A stretch of DNA of 64,000 nucleotides from Helopsaltes ochotensis (taxonomy: Eukaryota > Chordata > Aves > Passeriformes > Locustellidae): positions 27,597 through 91,596 of the forward strand of contig VXBM01001076.1 of assembly GCA_013400155.1 (NCBI GenBank). The letters run 5' to 3'. The notes beneath the pieces were generated by a model, which worked only from the letters and a program-made list of their open reading frames with translations, ran no database searches and was not told the origin of the DNA. The translations under genes were made by a program, and so were the position numbers. Positions 12,168 through 23,800 of the stretch are shown here, in pieces (positions within the stretch are counted from its first letter, which is position 1; the number at the start of each line of letters is the position of its first letter).

Positions 12168-12267
12168 ACTGGTTCTCAAAGAGAAGAACTTGCATTCCAT
12201 AGAGGGAAAAGGACTGTCGAAAACTGTATGTGACAGAGTTCTTCTTCTTCTGAAAAATCTTGGTCAC
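12168..12267 (-). CDS. IQSEC1: IQSEC1 coding exon 9 (PH domain)
   Basis: 100 nt, residues 787-820, reading VTKIFQKKKNSVTYSFRQSF followed by SLYGMQVLLFENQ. The Lys-rich loop (FQKKKN) fits the phosphoinositide-binding beta1-beta2 side of PH domains of this family (inference). Acceptor CTTTCAG precedes 12267. The exon ends with the first T of a Tyr codon before donor GTAAGTA (12161-12167). Confidence 0.96.
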
Positions 12268-13554
12268 CTGAAAGGTATCAGATAAACAAAGTGAAATATT
12301 CCTTCTACCAAATGTGCCTGTGGAAAATTACTGCCCTGAAGAACTAGCATAAGAGAAGACATTTTGTTTAAAAGAAAGTTATAAATCTGTCAGAAAAAAT
12401 GCACTTGTTTTTTTTTTCCCATTTTTTAAATGCAACTGCTGTAAATCTCCTGCTACTGAAAAAAACCAAAGCTCTGCAGCATCATCTCTCTAAAGCAGAA
12501 GGGTTAATATTTTATCCAGACATAAAACCTCTGTGTTTTCTCTCCTCCAGAACTCTACTTCTTGAAATTCCAAAACCAAAAATAACCATGCATCCTTTCT
12601 GTGCTAGCAAAAAATGAAAATACATTTAAGCTACCCTTAAACCCCCCCAAATTTAAATGCTACCACATTGACAAGTTTTGTCTATATTATACCCCAGTCT
12701 GATAAAACTACTGATATCTAAGTAATTAATAAAAAATAGCAGAATACAATGTTCCATCAGTTTCCACTGAAGCTCCCATTTACAATTCCTGGGTTATACT
12801 CAGAAGCAAAATGATGATTTGGTTTTTTTTAATTCCTGTTTTTAAGGTCTGCAGATATTCTGCTAAAAAACCCACACACAATAAAACTGGGTAGATGAGG
12901 TGTGCCTTTTTCCTGACAAAATATGAAATATTCGGTGTAGTTCTCAGGTAACAGCCAAGTGCATTCCAAATGGAGTGCAACAAATTTCCCTATTTCGAAG
13001 AGTAAACCAACCAAATAATTCCAAGCTGTCCCGAGTTCTGTGTGTCTGCTTTTCAAAAGACTGGGTCAAGTGAAACTCTGGGAGGGTAAGTGCACACTAA
13101 AAAGTAAAGTCAACTGTAAAATCTGCTTCAACAGATCCTGTTCTTATTTCAATGCACAAACAGCTCTGGCTTCTAGAACATCTGGGGAATACAAAGTGGG
13201 ATGTAATTTTGGTTTTCCACAAGTACCCTGAATTCATTATTCATGGAATAAATGATGTCTCTGTTTATCCTTTAGGGAAATGGGTGAACTGGAGGTGAGG
13301 TTTTTTTCTGTACAGTAAAAGCTACTGCACCAAATACCTTCTTACAGAGTGTAGCCATCAATGAAAGACTTCAGTTTAAAAGCAAATGATGCAGAATTTT
13401 AAAAGTTAAGGTACAAATCTCTTAATCATCCCAGGATTGTTGGAATACAGGGTACCAGTCATTTATTTTTAGGAATGCTTATGGACTTCATCGCCAGTGA
13501 TTTCATGGAGATAGGATTCTGAATACCTCATTCTCTCTACCTGTAAATACATAC
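12268..13554. other. Intron 8
   Basis: 1287 bp between exons 9 and 8 with canonical ends. Nothing recognisable inside. Confidence 0.7.
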
Positions 13555-13680
13555 CACTAGAAGATCGTTAAATAAAAATATTTCTCGTTGGTGCAATCCA
13601 AGCTTCTGAGGTTTATTTGGATCTGGAACTTCAAACAGCCTACAGTAGCAAACAAGCCTCCGGTGGGGGAGAGAGAGCAC
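13555..13680 (-). CDS. IQSEC1: IQSEC1 coding exon 8 (PH domain, first strands)
   Basis: 126 nt, phase 0 at both ends, residues 745-786. It encodes VLSLPHRRLVCYCRLFEV, then DPNKPQKLGLHQREIFLFND and LLV. This is the start of the atypical, enlarged PH domain that binds phosphoinositides and holds the Sec7 domain at membranes. Acceptor TATTGCAG precedes 13680; donor GTATGT is at 13549-13554. If the microexon is skipped, KKP joins directly to VLSLPHRR. Confidence 0.96.
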
Positions 13681-14851
13681 CTGCAATAAAACAAAAATTC
13701 ATAATTCATACAAAAACATTTAGCCAAGAAAGAGCATTTTTTATACACAGAATCTCTTTTCTTTAATACTTCAAGTATTTTTACCTCTAAGCTCATTAGA
13801 CCTTTTCATCAAAGGACCAACAACAGGAACATAAGGAGTTTATGCCACAAACTTGCAGGACATTCAAACTTCATCAAAGTTCTCCTCTAAAATGCACTTT
13901 AACAGCCTGCATCCCATACAGGATGGAAGCTCTACTGGGGATGGAGTTTTATTTTGTGAAATGATAGAAATGTGAAAGAACTTAAGATTAACGTGAGTGG
14001 AAGCTCCAAGCAAGGGATGGTTGCTTCCAAGAGCATTTTTATTATCAGAAAAAGGATGCAAAGCAAGTTTAGCTTTTGTGAGATGCTGTAGGTTACTTTT
14101 TGTCGAGTTAATTCAATTTGTTCATTCCCCAATACCAAGAAAATGGTGCCATCAGGACAAAGCAAATGCATTTTCAATCTGTTTATTTTCTCAAGCCAGC
14201 AAGAAAATCAAGACTGAGTTTCCATTCTCCTATTGAAAATGCCTGCTGAAGGTATCTCTGAGGCTGCCGAGTGAGACTTAATTTCTTTCAAATGCAAACG
14301 ATGAGATCTCGTTAACAACGCCAAAAGAAATCCATAAACTGGTGCATTATAAGAAGAGTTTTAGCTTCATTACTGGCCATGCCTGTAATTTACATCTGGA
14401 ATCAATATTTTCAATGTTCATCCACCATTCAGGAGTGAACTTTAACTGGCAGTATCCTTCCAGAGAATCATTCAATTCTCAAATGGACCAGAAAGAATAA
14501 ACACACCACAGCTCAGGTGGAAAGGTGAGGTGCAAACCGTGATTTTTCATTATTTGTTTATTCTTTACTGGCTAATTTCTACAGTGATAATAATATTTCA
14601 AATAAATAAAAAGTGTACTAAAAAGGCCCAGAAGACCCTTGGCAATAAATTAAGCAATCTCTTGGACATACATTTTAAAGAAAATCTTTGCACTTTGGAG
14701 AGTTTTTACCATAGAAAAAGAAAGTGTTGCCTGAAAGAACGTCACTGATTTAAAATTTTAAACTGTAACAGAATGTCTTATTTGCAGTTTAGGAAGATGC
14801 TGCCAGTTACAATGACTATAAATTGTGAAGGAGTAGGAGAGAAATACCTAC
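13681..14851. other. Intron between exon 8 and the microexon
   Basis: 1171 bp, AT-rich, canonical splice ends. No other element recognised. Confidence 0.7.
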
Positions 14852-14881
14852 ACAACCAAGTCCATGGTGCAGAGATCCGAT
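14852..14881 (-). CDS. IQSEC1: IQSEC1 30-nt microexon (IGSLHHGLGC) before PH domain
   Basis: A 30-nt, phase-0 exon isolated inside the 2.7-kb gap between exons 7 and 8. It encodes residues 735-744, IGSLHHGLGC, and is flanked by TTTCTACTGTAG on the acceptor side and GTAGGTATT on the donor side. I recall human long IQSEC1 carrying IGSLHPGLGC at exactly this place, so the match is strong, with one Pro-to-His change. It sits at the Sec7-PH junction. A competing donor 4 nt downstream (TAG|GTATTT) looks stronger at the exon edge but would shift the frame. Gene finders would likely miss this exon. It may be alternatively included. Confidence 0.9.
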
Positions 14882-16386
14882 CTACAGTAGAAAGACACAT
14901 ACAAGTTGATTAAACTTCAGAGAAACACAGAACTGTATCATAGCAAGTAAACACGGCACGCTCTGACTATGACTAAATGCCTATAAAGTAAAAACAAACA
15001 GAGCTATCAATAAAGACTCTGGCCTGCTTCCCTCATTTCCTTGCACACAGTTAAAAAGTCTCCCACCAGAAGAATCCTTCAAGCTAGGACTCCACCAAGG
15101 GCATTGTTTTCTTAATCCCATTTAATTCACAAGGTCAGGATTAGATTTAGGATTTGAATTGCCACATGTCTGGATAAAAAAAGAAACATGGAAAAAAAAC
15201 CATCTCCCACAGAAGACTATATATAAACCTAAATCCCCAATTACAGAAACAAAGTTTCACATTAAGTGCCCGAATACTGCCTTCAGAATATTTATTTCCC
15301 TTCTTCTCAAAAACAGGTACAAGCTTTGATAAAAATTTTGCTTTCTTTCTGCTGCTTCTCCAAAGAGATCTCCTCAGCATGTTCTTTACTAGACCAAAAT
15401 GAGATTTTTGGTGGTCCCTCATTCCCTTCCCCCCTCCTCTGACTAAGGCTTGTCTGAGAAGAGATTACAACTCAAAGCCCTTTAACAGTGACAGGGAGAA
15501 TCTTGAGATCCACGTTCCTTTCCTCAAGAACAAATCCCCCAGCCCATCAGACCTTGCTGCAGAGAAGTTCCCTGGAGCTGATAAAAACCAGATAAATGGC
15601 TTCAAAACCACGCAAGTCTAGGGTTTTTTGGCTTTGTTCTGAGCTGCCTTTTATGACTATTGACATGGAAGTTTGAATTCAGGAAGGCTGAGCATCCACT
15701 AGTCCCTCTCCACATTAGTTATCTTTTCAGGCATGGAAAACACTGGTGCCCCTTAATCCAAAATACTGGGAAATACTTCTGTGCTCCTTAATTGGAGGCA
15801 AAATGCTGTGGCCTTTCTTTTCTCTCTCTTTTTGCAACAGATGCTTTGAGGATTCACTTATATAGCAAAAATTTCAGGACTTTTCCCACAACAATCCTCT
15901 CTTTGGATGCTCAAACCCAGCACCGGAATCCCTGGCACCTGATTTCCAAATATGTCCTGAGATAAAATGACCCCGTGTACCCTTACAAATGCCAGGTCAT
16001 GGAGGCAGCTGGGCAGGTGACAAAAGATGCTGATGTGAGCAGAACTTCTGTTACTCTTGTAAATTACGGAGCCATAACTCACAGTGTGAATTTTGAAATA
16101 CAGTTCTCTACAGTATCAAACAAAGCAATTTGATTCTTTAGCAAATAAACAAGAGGACTGCCTAAAATGCAGATATGTCAGAACTGTAAAGCCTCACAAT
16201 AAAGGATTTGAAAACGCCTATCATCACGTCACCCATGACTGTGAAACCAAAACTCATCTGCACGAATTTAACTGAACCTCACAGGGAATTATTTGGAGTT
16301 TCTGCCCTTTGCCACTGATGGAGCAGCCTGCACTGGGGAGCAGCACAGCTCTGCCAGGGCCCCGTGGCAGAGCAGAGGGCACTCAC
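14882..16386. other. Intron between microexon and exon 7
   Basis: 1505 bp. No gene or repeat recognised. The acceptor region before the microexon (TGTGTCTTTCTACTGTAG) is moderately pyrimidine-rich. Confidence 0.7.
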
Positions 16387-16526
16387 CGGCTTCTTGCCCA
16401 CGATGAGCTTCTCCACCTTCTGCACCTGGGACACGTGGTCCTCGTTGGTCTTCAGCTCGCGCTTGCGGATGCGCTCGTAGATCCCGATCAGCATCTCCCG
16501 CGGGATGTCCTCGCCATCGTCCACCC
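16387..16526 (-). CDS. IQSEC1: IQSEC1 coding exon 7 (end of Sec7, linker to PH)
   Basis: 140 nt, residues 688-734, beginning VDDGEDIPREMLIGIYERIR and ending with the QVQKVEKLIVGKKP segment. It forms the C-terminal Sec7 helix and the linker contacting the PH domain. The acceptor CCCCTGCAG is at 16527-16528 onward, and the GTGAGT donor lies at 16381-16386. The exon ends exactly in phase 0, so the following microexon can be included or skipped without a frameshift. A minisatellite begins only 14 bp upstream of the acceptor in the gene direction. Confidence 0.97.
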
Positions 16527-16540
16527 CTGCAGGGGCCAAG

Positions 16541-16923
16541 CTGTTAGCAGGGAGCTGATCCCCTGGCTCAGGAGAAAAACCTGGGCAGTCTCTGTTTCCA
16601 GCTCTGTTAGCAGGGAGCTTACCCACACTGGTTCAGGATAAAAACCTGGGCAGTCTCTGTTCTAAGCTGCTGTTAGGAAGGACCTGACCCACACTGGTTC
16701 AGGATAAAAACCTGGGCAGTCTCTGTTTCCAGCTCTGTTAGCAGGGAGCTTACCCACACTGGCACAGGGTAAAAACCTGGGCAGTCTCTGTTCTAAGCTG
16801 CTGTTAGGAGGGACCTGACCCACAGTGGTTCAGGATAAAAACCTGGGCAATCTCTGTTCTAAGCTGCTGTTAACAGGGAGCTGACCCACACTGGCACAGG
16901 GTAAAAACCTGGGCAGTCTCTGT
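16541..16923. repeat. 63-66-bp tandem repeat, 6 copies, beside exon 7
   Basis: Copies start at 16541, 16604, 16670, 16735, 16801 and 16867. They share CTGTTAGCAGGGAGCT and AAAAACCTGGGCAGTCTCTG cores. Two alternating unit types differ at GGTTCAGGATA versus GGCACAGGGTA and at TTTCCAGCT versus TTCTAAGCTG. The array starts 14 bp from the exon 7 acceptor inside intron 6. Confidence 0.96.
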
Positions 16924-18393
16924 TTTCCTGCCCTCCCAGCACTGCCTGCCTGTGGATGTTTGTGCTGGTTTTTCCCAGCTGCCAGCCAGCTCCTCCTGTG
17001 TGTCCTTGTGCTGCCTCAGCCAGGCAGAAGAATGGGTGTGAACATGATTTAAGCACTGATTTTGGTCCAGAAGCTAGCTGCCCATATACCAAAACATTGA
17101 TGGGAATCACCCAAGTTTGGGGATTTTTTTGTTTTAAAACTCTGATCTAATACTAAGACATAAAAAGGCTGATTTCCTGTATGGTTTTTTTTTTTTCCTT
17201 TCACATTTCCTCTGTTTGGTATTAAAGCTACAATGAGTTAAATTCCCTTTCAGACACTAAAACCTCCATATGACATTCTCCTAGGAATACACCCCTGGGA
17301 GGAAGCAAAAGAACCATTTCATTTTGCCTCTGTCTCAATATTACTCAATGCTGTTCATGTAATAATTTCCTACGTGAGAACCTTATGAATGCAGCAAAAT
17401 TATTTTAACCAATATTTCCTATAAGATTTCAAAAAGAACTAGTTTACTCTGAGAAAACAAATCAATAAAGTAGCCCAGATCCAATATTATTCTTTAGCAC
17501 TGTGTGATTATCATTGGCATGGCATTCTAACAAATGCCACATTGTCTTGAATGCCTGATCCTGAACTTTTAATAGCAGTGGAAGGAGTCCAATTTCACTA
17601 AGTGACTTAAAGCTGGATTTTCTGGGGACAGGGAGATGCATGTATCTTTTTCAAACAGCTTTTAAAGCAATAAACTCTTATCTCCCATTCAGAAGCTAAG
17701 ATAGAATATTTTGTCACCCAGTGCAACAACTCCTCCCATAAAAAAAAACAGTGATAAAATACAATTTGTTTGCAGATAGAAGCAAGCAAAACCACCTCTG
17801 TTCTGTGCCACATGGCCAAGCCTTCCACAGCCCACCCTCTGTGATTTACAGCTGCAGCAAGGTAGCCTGTTACAGAAATGCCTGCAATAACAGGAATTGC
17901 TGGCATGCGTGATGGAGCTCAGAGAGAAACGTGCTGTGTCTAATGCCACAAATGTAACTGCACCATTATGCCAGGAGATGCACATCAGGCCTTTGGAGAA
18001 TTTGTGGATTTTACAATAAAATCTCAGCACCAACTTAAACTTTTGCTAAGCTGAAACATCTGCTAAGCACAGGTTGTTCATTGCTGCCTTGTATCAATCT
18101 CAGGGAATGAAATCACCAACCAGGACTTTCATTTTCAAGATCTGAAATCCCAGAACCGCACAAGAATTTTGGCTTTACTGGTCCTAAAATGAAAGGTCCT
18201 GACAATACATCCATCCACTCAAGAAAGATGAGGTAAAGATGATGAAATACGACACAATGAATTCTGGTTTTGTTGTTACAGAAACGCCTGAAGTCTGTCC
18301 AAATGGCAGTCAGGTGACAGCAGCATCAGGTGACACAGAGTGCCCCTGCAAGGACAGGGAAAAGCTTTTAGGAGCTTTAGGGAGCTCTCTTAC
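16924..18393. other. Intron 6, remaining part
   Basis: About 1.5 kb of AT-rich intron with no recognised gene or mobile element. Confidence 0.65.
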
Positions 18394-18560
18394 CCCTGAG
18401 GTTCTTGATGAAGTCCTCCAGCTTCATCTTGCGCTCGGGTTTGACGTTGGGGCTGTACATGTCGGTGTTGAGCAGGATGATGGCGAAGGCCAGGATGAAG
18501 ATGGTGTCGGGGTTGCGGAACTGCCGCACCACGCCCGGGTTGCAGATGCAGTAACGCTGG
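18394..18560 (-). CDS. IQSEC1: IQSEC1 coding exon 6 (Sec7 motif 2)
   Basis: 167 nt, residues 632-688. It carries the second hallmark Sec7 motif, AFAIILLNTDMYSPNVK, whose conserved Asn, together with QRYCICNPGVVRQF, lines the ARF-binding groove. Acceptor TTCCCAG precedes 18560; the GTAAGA donor is at 18388-18393. The exon ends KNLRG with one base of the Gly codon. The reading frame and all hallmark residues are intact. Confidence 0.97.
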
Positions 18561-19287
18561 CTGGGAACACCAGGGGAGGCTGTCAGGGCTGGCAGGGGCT
18601 GCTCACATTCACCAGAGAACCCACCTGCTGCATTCCAGGGCCTCAGCAAGCTGCTGCTCCCTTGCCATCCACGTTTTCATAGGGCAATCCTCGAACGTGC
18701 AAGGAGTTTGTTTCTACTTCCACTGTAACTTCACTTACCACAATAGCTTCTATATCCCATTTTTTTTTCTAGTGATTAATATCCCAACACCAGGTAAGAG
18801 CACAGCATTGATTTTGGCTTGCTGCCATGTAGTGACTTCCACCTTATTCTGCCCTGGATACACCTGTGTCAGTACTGATAAGTGATTCCTCTTTCTCCCA
18901 CTGTTGCTGAAGTGTTTAATGAAAAATTAGGAGTATATATACCCTAAAAAGTGCATGGGTTTATAATTCCACTCATATAAACTACTAAATCCAAATATAT
19001 TCTTAGAGATGTTCAGAAATCCTTGAGTATCTTTTCAACTGATGCCAGAAAGAACTTCTGAGAAAGTTCTATTAATACAAATGCCACACATGAACGCCAC
19101 CAGCAAATGAAACTTCCTATTCCATACTTAGCAACCCGCCCCCAAACAAGACACATTTGAAAGTGTTTGTAACTCATGAGGACACTGAAAATAATCAGGA
19201 AAGTAACTTGGATAAGCCCAAGTTCCCCAGTTCTGCATTCTCACTGCAAAGCAGCAGGTTTCTGAGGGATTTTATTTCCCATCCTAC
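18561..19287. other. Intron 5
   Basis: 727 bp between exons 6 and 5 with canonical ends; nothing recognisable. Confidence 0.7.
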
Positions 19288-19410
19288 CTAAAAGCTTCAA
19301 TGAGCCGCTCCACTTTCTGGGCTTCTCCTTGGACACGGATGTGAGCCTGAAATTTCCTGAGTGCTTCATCCAGCTCCATTGTGGAGAAGTCCATCTCATC
19401 CACCACACAG
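19288..19410 (-). CDS. IQSEC1: IQSEC1 coding exon 5 (Sec7 catalytic core, glutamic finger)
   Basis: 123 nt, residues 591-632, reading CVVDEMDFSTMELDEALRKF and then a RVQGEAQKVERLIEAF segment. The glutamate of QGEAQK falls at residue 620 in this numbering. It aligns with the catalytic glutamic finger of Sec7 domains (the PGEAQKI motif of ARNO), which displaces Mg2+ and phosphate from GDP-bound ARF. Acceptor GTCCTAG precedes 19410; donor GTAGGAT is at 19281-19287. The Ser codon AG|C is completed by exon 6. Catalytic residues look intact. Confidence 0.97.
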
Positions 19411-20646
19411 CTAGGACAAAAACAGATTGACACCGTGTCTCTTCATTTCTAACAACATGGTACCAAAGGGAAGATTTTGAAACAGAAAAAACTTCTCGAT
19501 TTTCTACCTGACAGAGATTCATGGAATTGCTTTTTAAACATTCAGCAGCAATTGCAATAATTGCAGGTAAGATGTGAAGGAAAGTTGAAAATAACAGATC
19601 AATGAGAATGTGCACATGGGAGTAGACCCTTGTGTTTTTTAACGGAAGAGCTGCTGGGATGACAAATATCTGACCATTGTAAGTGATGGACCACTGCCAC
19701 AAATAATTATTAGTTCTGTGCTTCCAGGCCAATACACTATCACAATGCCTCCAACAATAATAAATAGTTTATACTGCTCAAAATATCATATCTCAGACAG
19801 CCTGCAGCAGGCACAATAATCTGTACCAAATAGCTTTGTGTCTAGGAACACACTTAAATGCAGAGAAAAAAAATAACCCTGTTTGGATACTCTCTTATTA
19901 CTGTAATTCTCATCTCCCCATCATTTGCCATGACTTTCAGTTAACATTTATGGAGAAATAATTACTTTCCTGCTCTGAAAATACAGCGCTGACAAAAAAT
20001 AAAAGGGAACCATTTTAATATAATCAGCAACATGAACTATGTCCTTCTAATACTTTGTTTAAAGACTGCTTTAAAATCAGAGGCTTATAAATTTCCTTTA
20101 AGCTTAGCTTTTAGTTTTGAAATGACCAGACATGAATCACTGCAAGTAACAGCACTGTGATGCAGAAACCACAGAAAGCACTATCCACTTTTAAAAGCTT
20201 TTCCTTAAATGTATAGATATACAATGACAAATCACAGTAGCTCCTATTTTTTTCCAGTAACACTGTAGCTAATGTAGATTAACAGCAAGTAATTTATTCC
20301 CCTCGCTTTTAATATTTTTCCTTTTATTCAAAAGCACCATGAAGCAAGGAGCCTGGCATTTCTCTCACCCTTTCCCAACCCTCACCTAAACTTTATTATC
20401 GGTTCTGCAATAATGCTCACAGGCTTCCCTGTCTTGCAAGTTACACTTTCCAAAGCCCTTTTCCCGTTCCAAGGTGTGAAGCACGTGCGCAGAGTCAAAA
20501 TGAAGCCATCGGCACAATTAAAGACCCCCAGGAAGAACAAGAGGATGGGGAGGGGGGATTGAACGGCGTTTCTGTGAACCACAGAAACAGAGACGGCAGA
20601 TTGAGCACCACGGGCAGTGCTCAGCCCTTCCCCGGCCCATACTCAC
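19411..20646. other. Intron 4
   Basis: 1236 bp between exons 5 and 4 with canonical ends; nothing recognisable. Confidence 0.7.
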
Positions 20647-20808
20647 TCTAGCACGTCCCTGTTGAACTGCTTCTGCCGGTTTCCCAGGAATTCTCCGATC
20701 ATCTGCCTGCTGAGCCCTTTCCTCTGCAGCAAGAAGTGGGCAACCCCAACCGGAGTGTCGGGCACAAATCCCCGCTCAATGAGGTACTGCACTCCTTTCT
20801 CAGGTTTT
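20647..20808 (-). CDS. IQSEC1: IQSEC1 coding exon 4 (Sec7 domain, N-terminal part)
   Basis: 162 nt, phase 2 at both ends, residues 537-591: the first Sec7 helices (KPEKGVQYLIERG, then VAHFLLQRKGLSRQMIGEFL and NRQKQFNRDVL). Acceptor TCCTCAG precedes 20808; donor GTGAGT is at 20641-20646. The split Asp codon GA|C completes with exon 5. The segment helps build the hydrophobic groove that holds ARF switch regions. Both exon 4 and exon 5 preserve frame if skipped, but loss of either would destroy the Sec7 fold. Confidence 0.97.
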
Positions 20809-23800
20809 CTGAGGAGAAACGACAATGCAAAAGTGTGAGTTTCCTTCCATTCCACCCGATCACGCCTGATTAAAGTTCCGCAACGGTTCTGCCAACTGTG
20901 TTCCATGTATTTGATCACTTTTAACCGATGTCCCAGCAGGATGGGCTAGTGTAGCTTCAGGAATTGTGGAGTTGAATACACTGCTCACTGCTGACTGCTT
21001 TGAGACACACATTCCCTGCTCCAGAACCCTCCCAGGGGGAAGCTCTGGATGCAAACAGCCTCCCTTGCCAGTGAAACAAAGCCCAACATCAGCTCCTAAA
21101 AGCTCCTGTTGCTGGGAGAGAGGTACCTTCCAGAAAGTGAACGGAAAAACATGAAACAAGGAGCTCCCCTGGCATCCCCCCTGCCTGCTGGCAAAAGTTA
21201 AATTGAATGAATAAAAACACCTGAAATGGTGTCCCTTGCAAGCTGAGAGTACAAAAAATAAGGGGGAAAACTACAGTCAGTCAAGCAAAAAGAAGCAATT
21301 AAAAATGGTGTAGCTCCCATTTAATTGAGATTTTTCGTTCCTTCCTGTAACACACCACCCACTGCCCCAGATTTCCCTCCCTCAGACAAGCACCTTCTCA
21401 GTTTCTGCAGTGATTTACGTCTCTTTATTCAGCTCCACATTTAGCTGTAGCCACTTTCACTTCCCAAAACAAAGCAAACCAAAGCCACTCATTTTAACTT
21501 ATTAAGAAACGTGTGCTGGGGAAGAGGGTTGGGACAGAGCTGGCAATAAAATATGTTGCTTACAAAGAGAGATGCTGCTTTATTCAAGTGCAGCAAAATC
21601 CCCCTTGCAGCACACACCGTGCACTGCATCATCCAGCAGTGCAGCGCAGCAGAAAACCATCATTCCTTTCAAAAATCTTCAAGGGGAATCTTTACAGGAC
21701 CAGTAATTCCATCATCAGCTTTGTTTTGTAAGGAATTATGCTATAATGTCCACCTGTGGACAGTGGGTGGTTTGCAGCTTGCTGGATGACCTAAAAGATA
21801 TTTCCTTTAAGGCAAGCAAAATCAATCTGAGAGGACAAGGTGACCGTGCTATTTTTGTACAAGGTTGATCACACAACCATAACCCTTCCCCAGGGTTTTA
21901 ATTGCAAATAACATTGCTAAATACATCATCATTCAGTTCTCCTACTCTTTTATATTCCATTATTATACACTTAATACCCTATTAAGAATTAGATAGATCA
22001 GAGAAATATATATAATTTAATCAAAAGAGAGTTCTCAAATCTCAGTTTCTTGCATCAGGCTTTGTGGCTCTTTTCATCTGAAATAAGATTACACGCACGG
22101 TCATCTTCTAAAGTTAATCTCCTTCATACTAAAAAGTCCCTTTTCTGTAAGTAATGTAATTGCTATGTTCATATGCTTTTAAACTGCATTTCAGAATCCT
22201 TAGTCTTTCTAAATTTAAATTCACAGCATCCAACAAAACCAGGAATAGTTGTCTCCATCCCCCTTGTTAGTGAGCTACATTTGTCCTGTAAATTCAGAGT
22301 GCTACAAACCCAGGCAAGCTCCTCTCCAGTGACTGTCAAAGCAGAAAACAAGACTCAAACTCCACTGCTTAATCCAAAGATCACCTTTACTTGACATACA
22401 GAAAATGCTGGATCATTACTCACTGTACTGAAAACCAACTTGAATTCCTACCACCTGCATAGGCCTGAACATTTAAAATCATCACAAAGATGAAATAATT
22501 TATTTTTCATCAACCCCTCTCTGATTGTATAATTTTGCGTAAGTCAGGGTCTGCTTTTTCACCTAAGAAGCTTTGCCTCTGGTTTGGTAATATGAAGTCA
22601 CTTGATTCAAATCCCCTTCAAACCAGGCCGAATGCGTGTCCAAAAGAGAGTTAAAAATCCATTTACAAAACACTGGAAGCCAAGAGCTCTTTTCCCATCG
22701 ATACTCCCATCATGCTGGAGTGAAGTATCAGGGAGTTTTGCTGTCTGGGATTATTTGAAAGCAGTCTAGGATTATTTAAAAGTAATCCAGTTTGTTACAA
22801 AAGCTGTAACCTGGCAGCAATAATACGAAAATAACCCCCGAGTGTAAGAATGAAGGCTGCTCCTTCCCTGTTTGATCAATCACCTGGTAAGTGAGGGAGG
22901 TTCAGGAGTTTATTGTGTTTTAAGCTCCTTCCCACCTCCCATCAGGTGGGACATTATCTTATTCACCAGGAAAAGTACTTACCAGAAAATGATGACTCTT
23001 CCAGAGTGTTCTGAAGTGCTGCATTTCCAAGGAAATTTTACTTCAAAGGTGAAGTTAACAATAGGTTCAGAGAAAAATGTACTCAAGGGGGCCTTCCCTT
23101 TCTGCCTTTAACATAAGCAGCATTTTGTCTCCTTTCAAAGGCAGAGAAACTCAAGAACTAAATAGGATAATGGAAATTTAAGTCATCTCCAACAGCAGAA
23201 ATTCCAAATACCACCAAGTCTGACAGAGTTGCTCCCCAAATGCACCAAGAGGGTGTGAAGGTTGTGGTGCTGACCTCCAGCACACCACCAGAAACCCATC
23301 TGCTCCTTCCCGAGGTGTTTCTGCACACCAGGGATCTGCCAGGCTTGGGGGAGGGCAGGTTTGAACACCACAAGCAGCCAGGGATTCTCTGCTGGCAATC
23401 CCAGCTGTTTTAGAGTGAACAAACCTTCCTTTTCACCAAACCCTGACTTTTCCTGAGCGCCTGACTGGATGCAGAAGGGACTGGGACACCAGGGACGGGA
23501 CTGAATGTGGGACAGGACACCTGGATGGGTTATCCTCATTTCTGTCTGCTCACAGACCATTCTGTACTTACAACTAAGAGTCTTTTGTGATTAGGAAAAT
23601 TCCCACTGATGGCTTCTTAATTACACAGACCAATAACAGACAAGATAAGAAATCTATAAATAGCAATAGAGGAAGCAGCAGAAGCAGAGCAGTTTATTTT
23701 CAGATTTGAATACATTAACTAATATCAAAATAAACCCTCTAACGTTTGCACCTTGCATAGTTGATGATGTACTTATTTAGAGAATTTTGATATTTACGAG

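Noticed and set aside
16279..16641. Open frames of 115 and 110 codons around exon 7
   Set aside because: The minus-strand one is exon 7 plus flanking intron and repeat; the plus-strand one is its shadow. Only 16387-16526 is coding.
16541..16923. Regularly repeated units resembling a CRISPR array
   Set aside because: Units are head-to-tail without unique spacers, in a vertebrate intron; it is a minisatellite.
18239..18682. 147-codon plus-strand open frame
   Set aside because: Antisense shadow over Sec7 exon 6.
19241..19732. 163-codon minus-strand open frame
   Set aside because: Overlaps exon 5 in a different frame; the conserved Sec7 sequence is in the other frame with splice sites.
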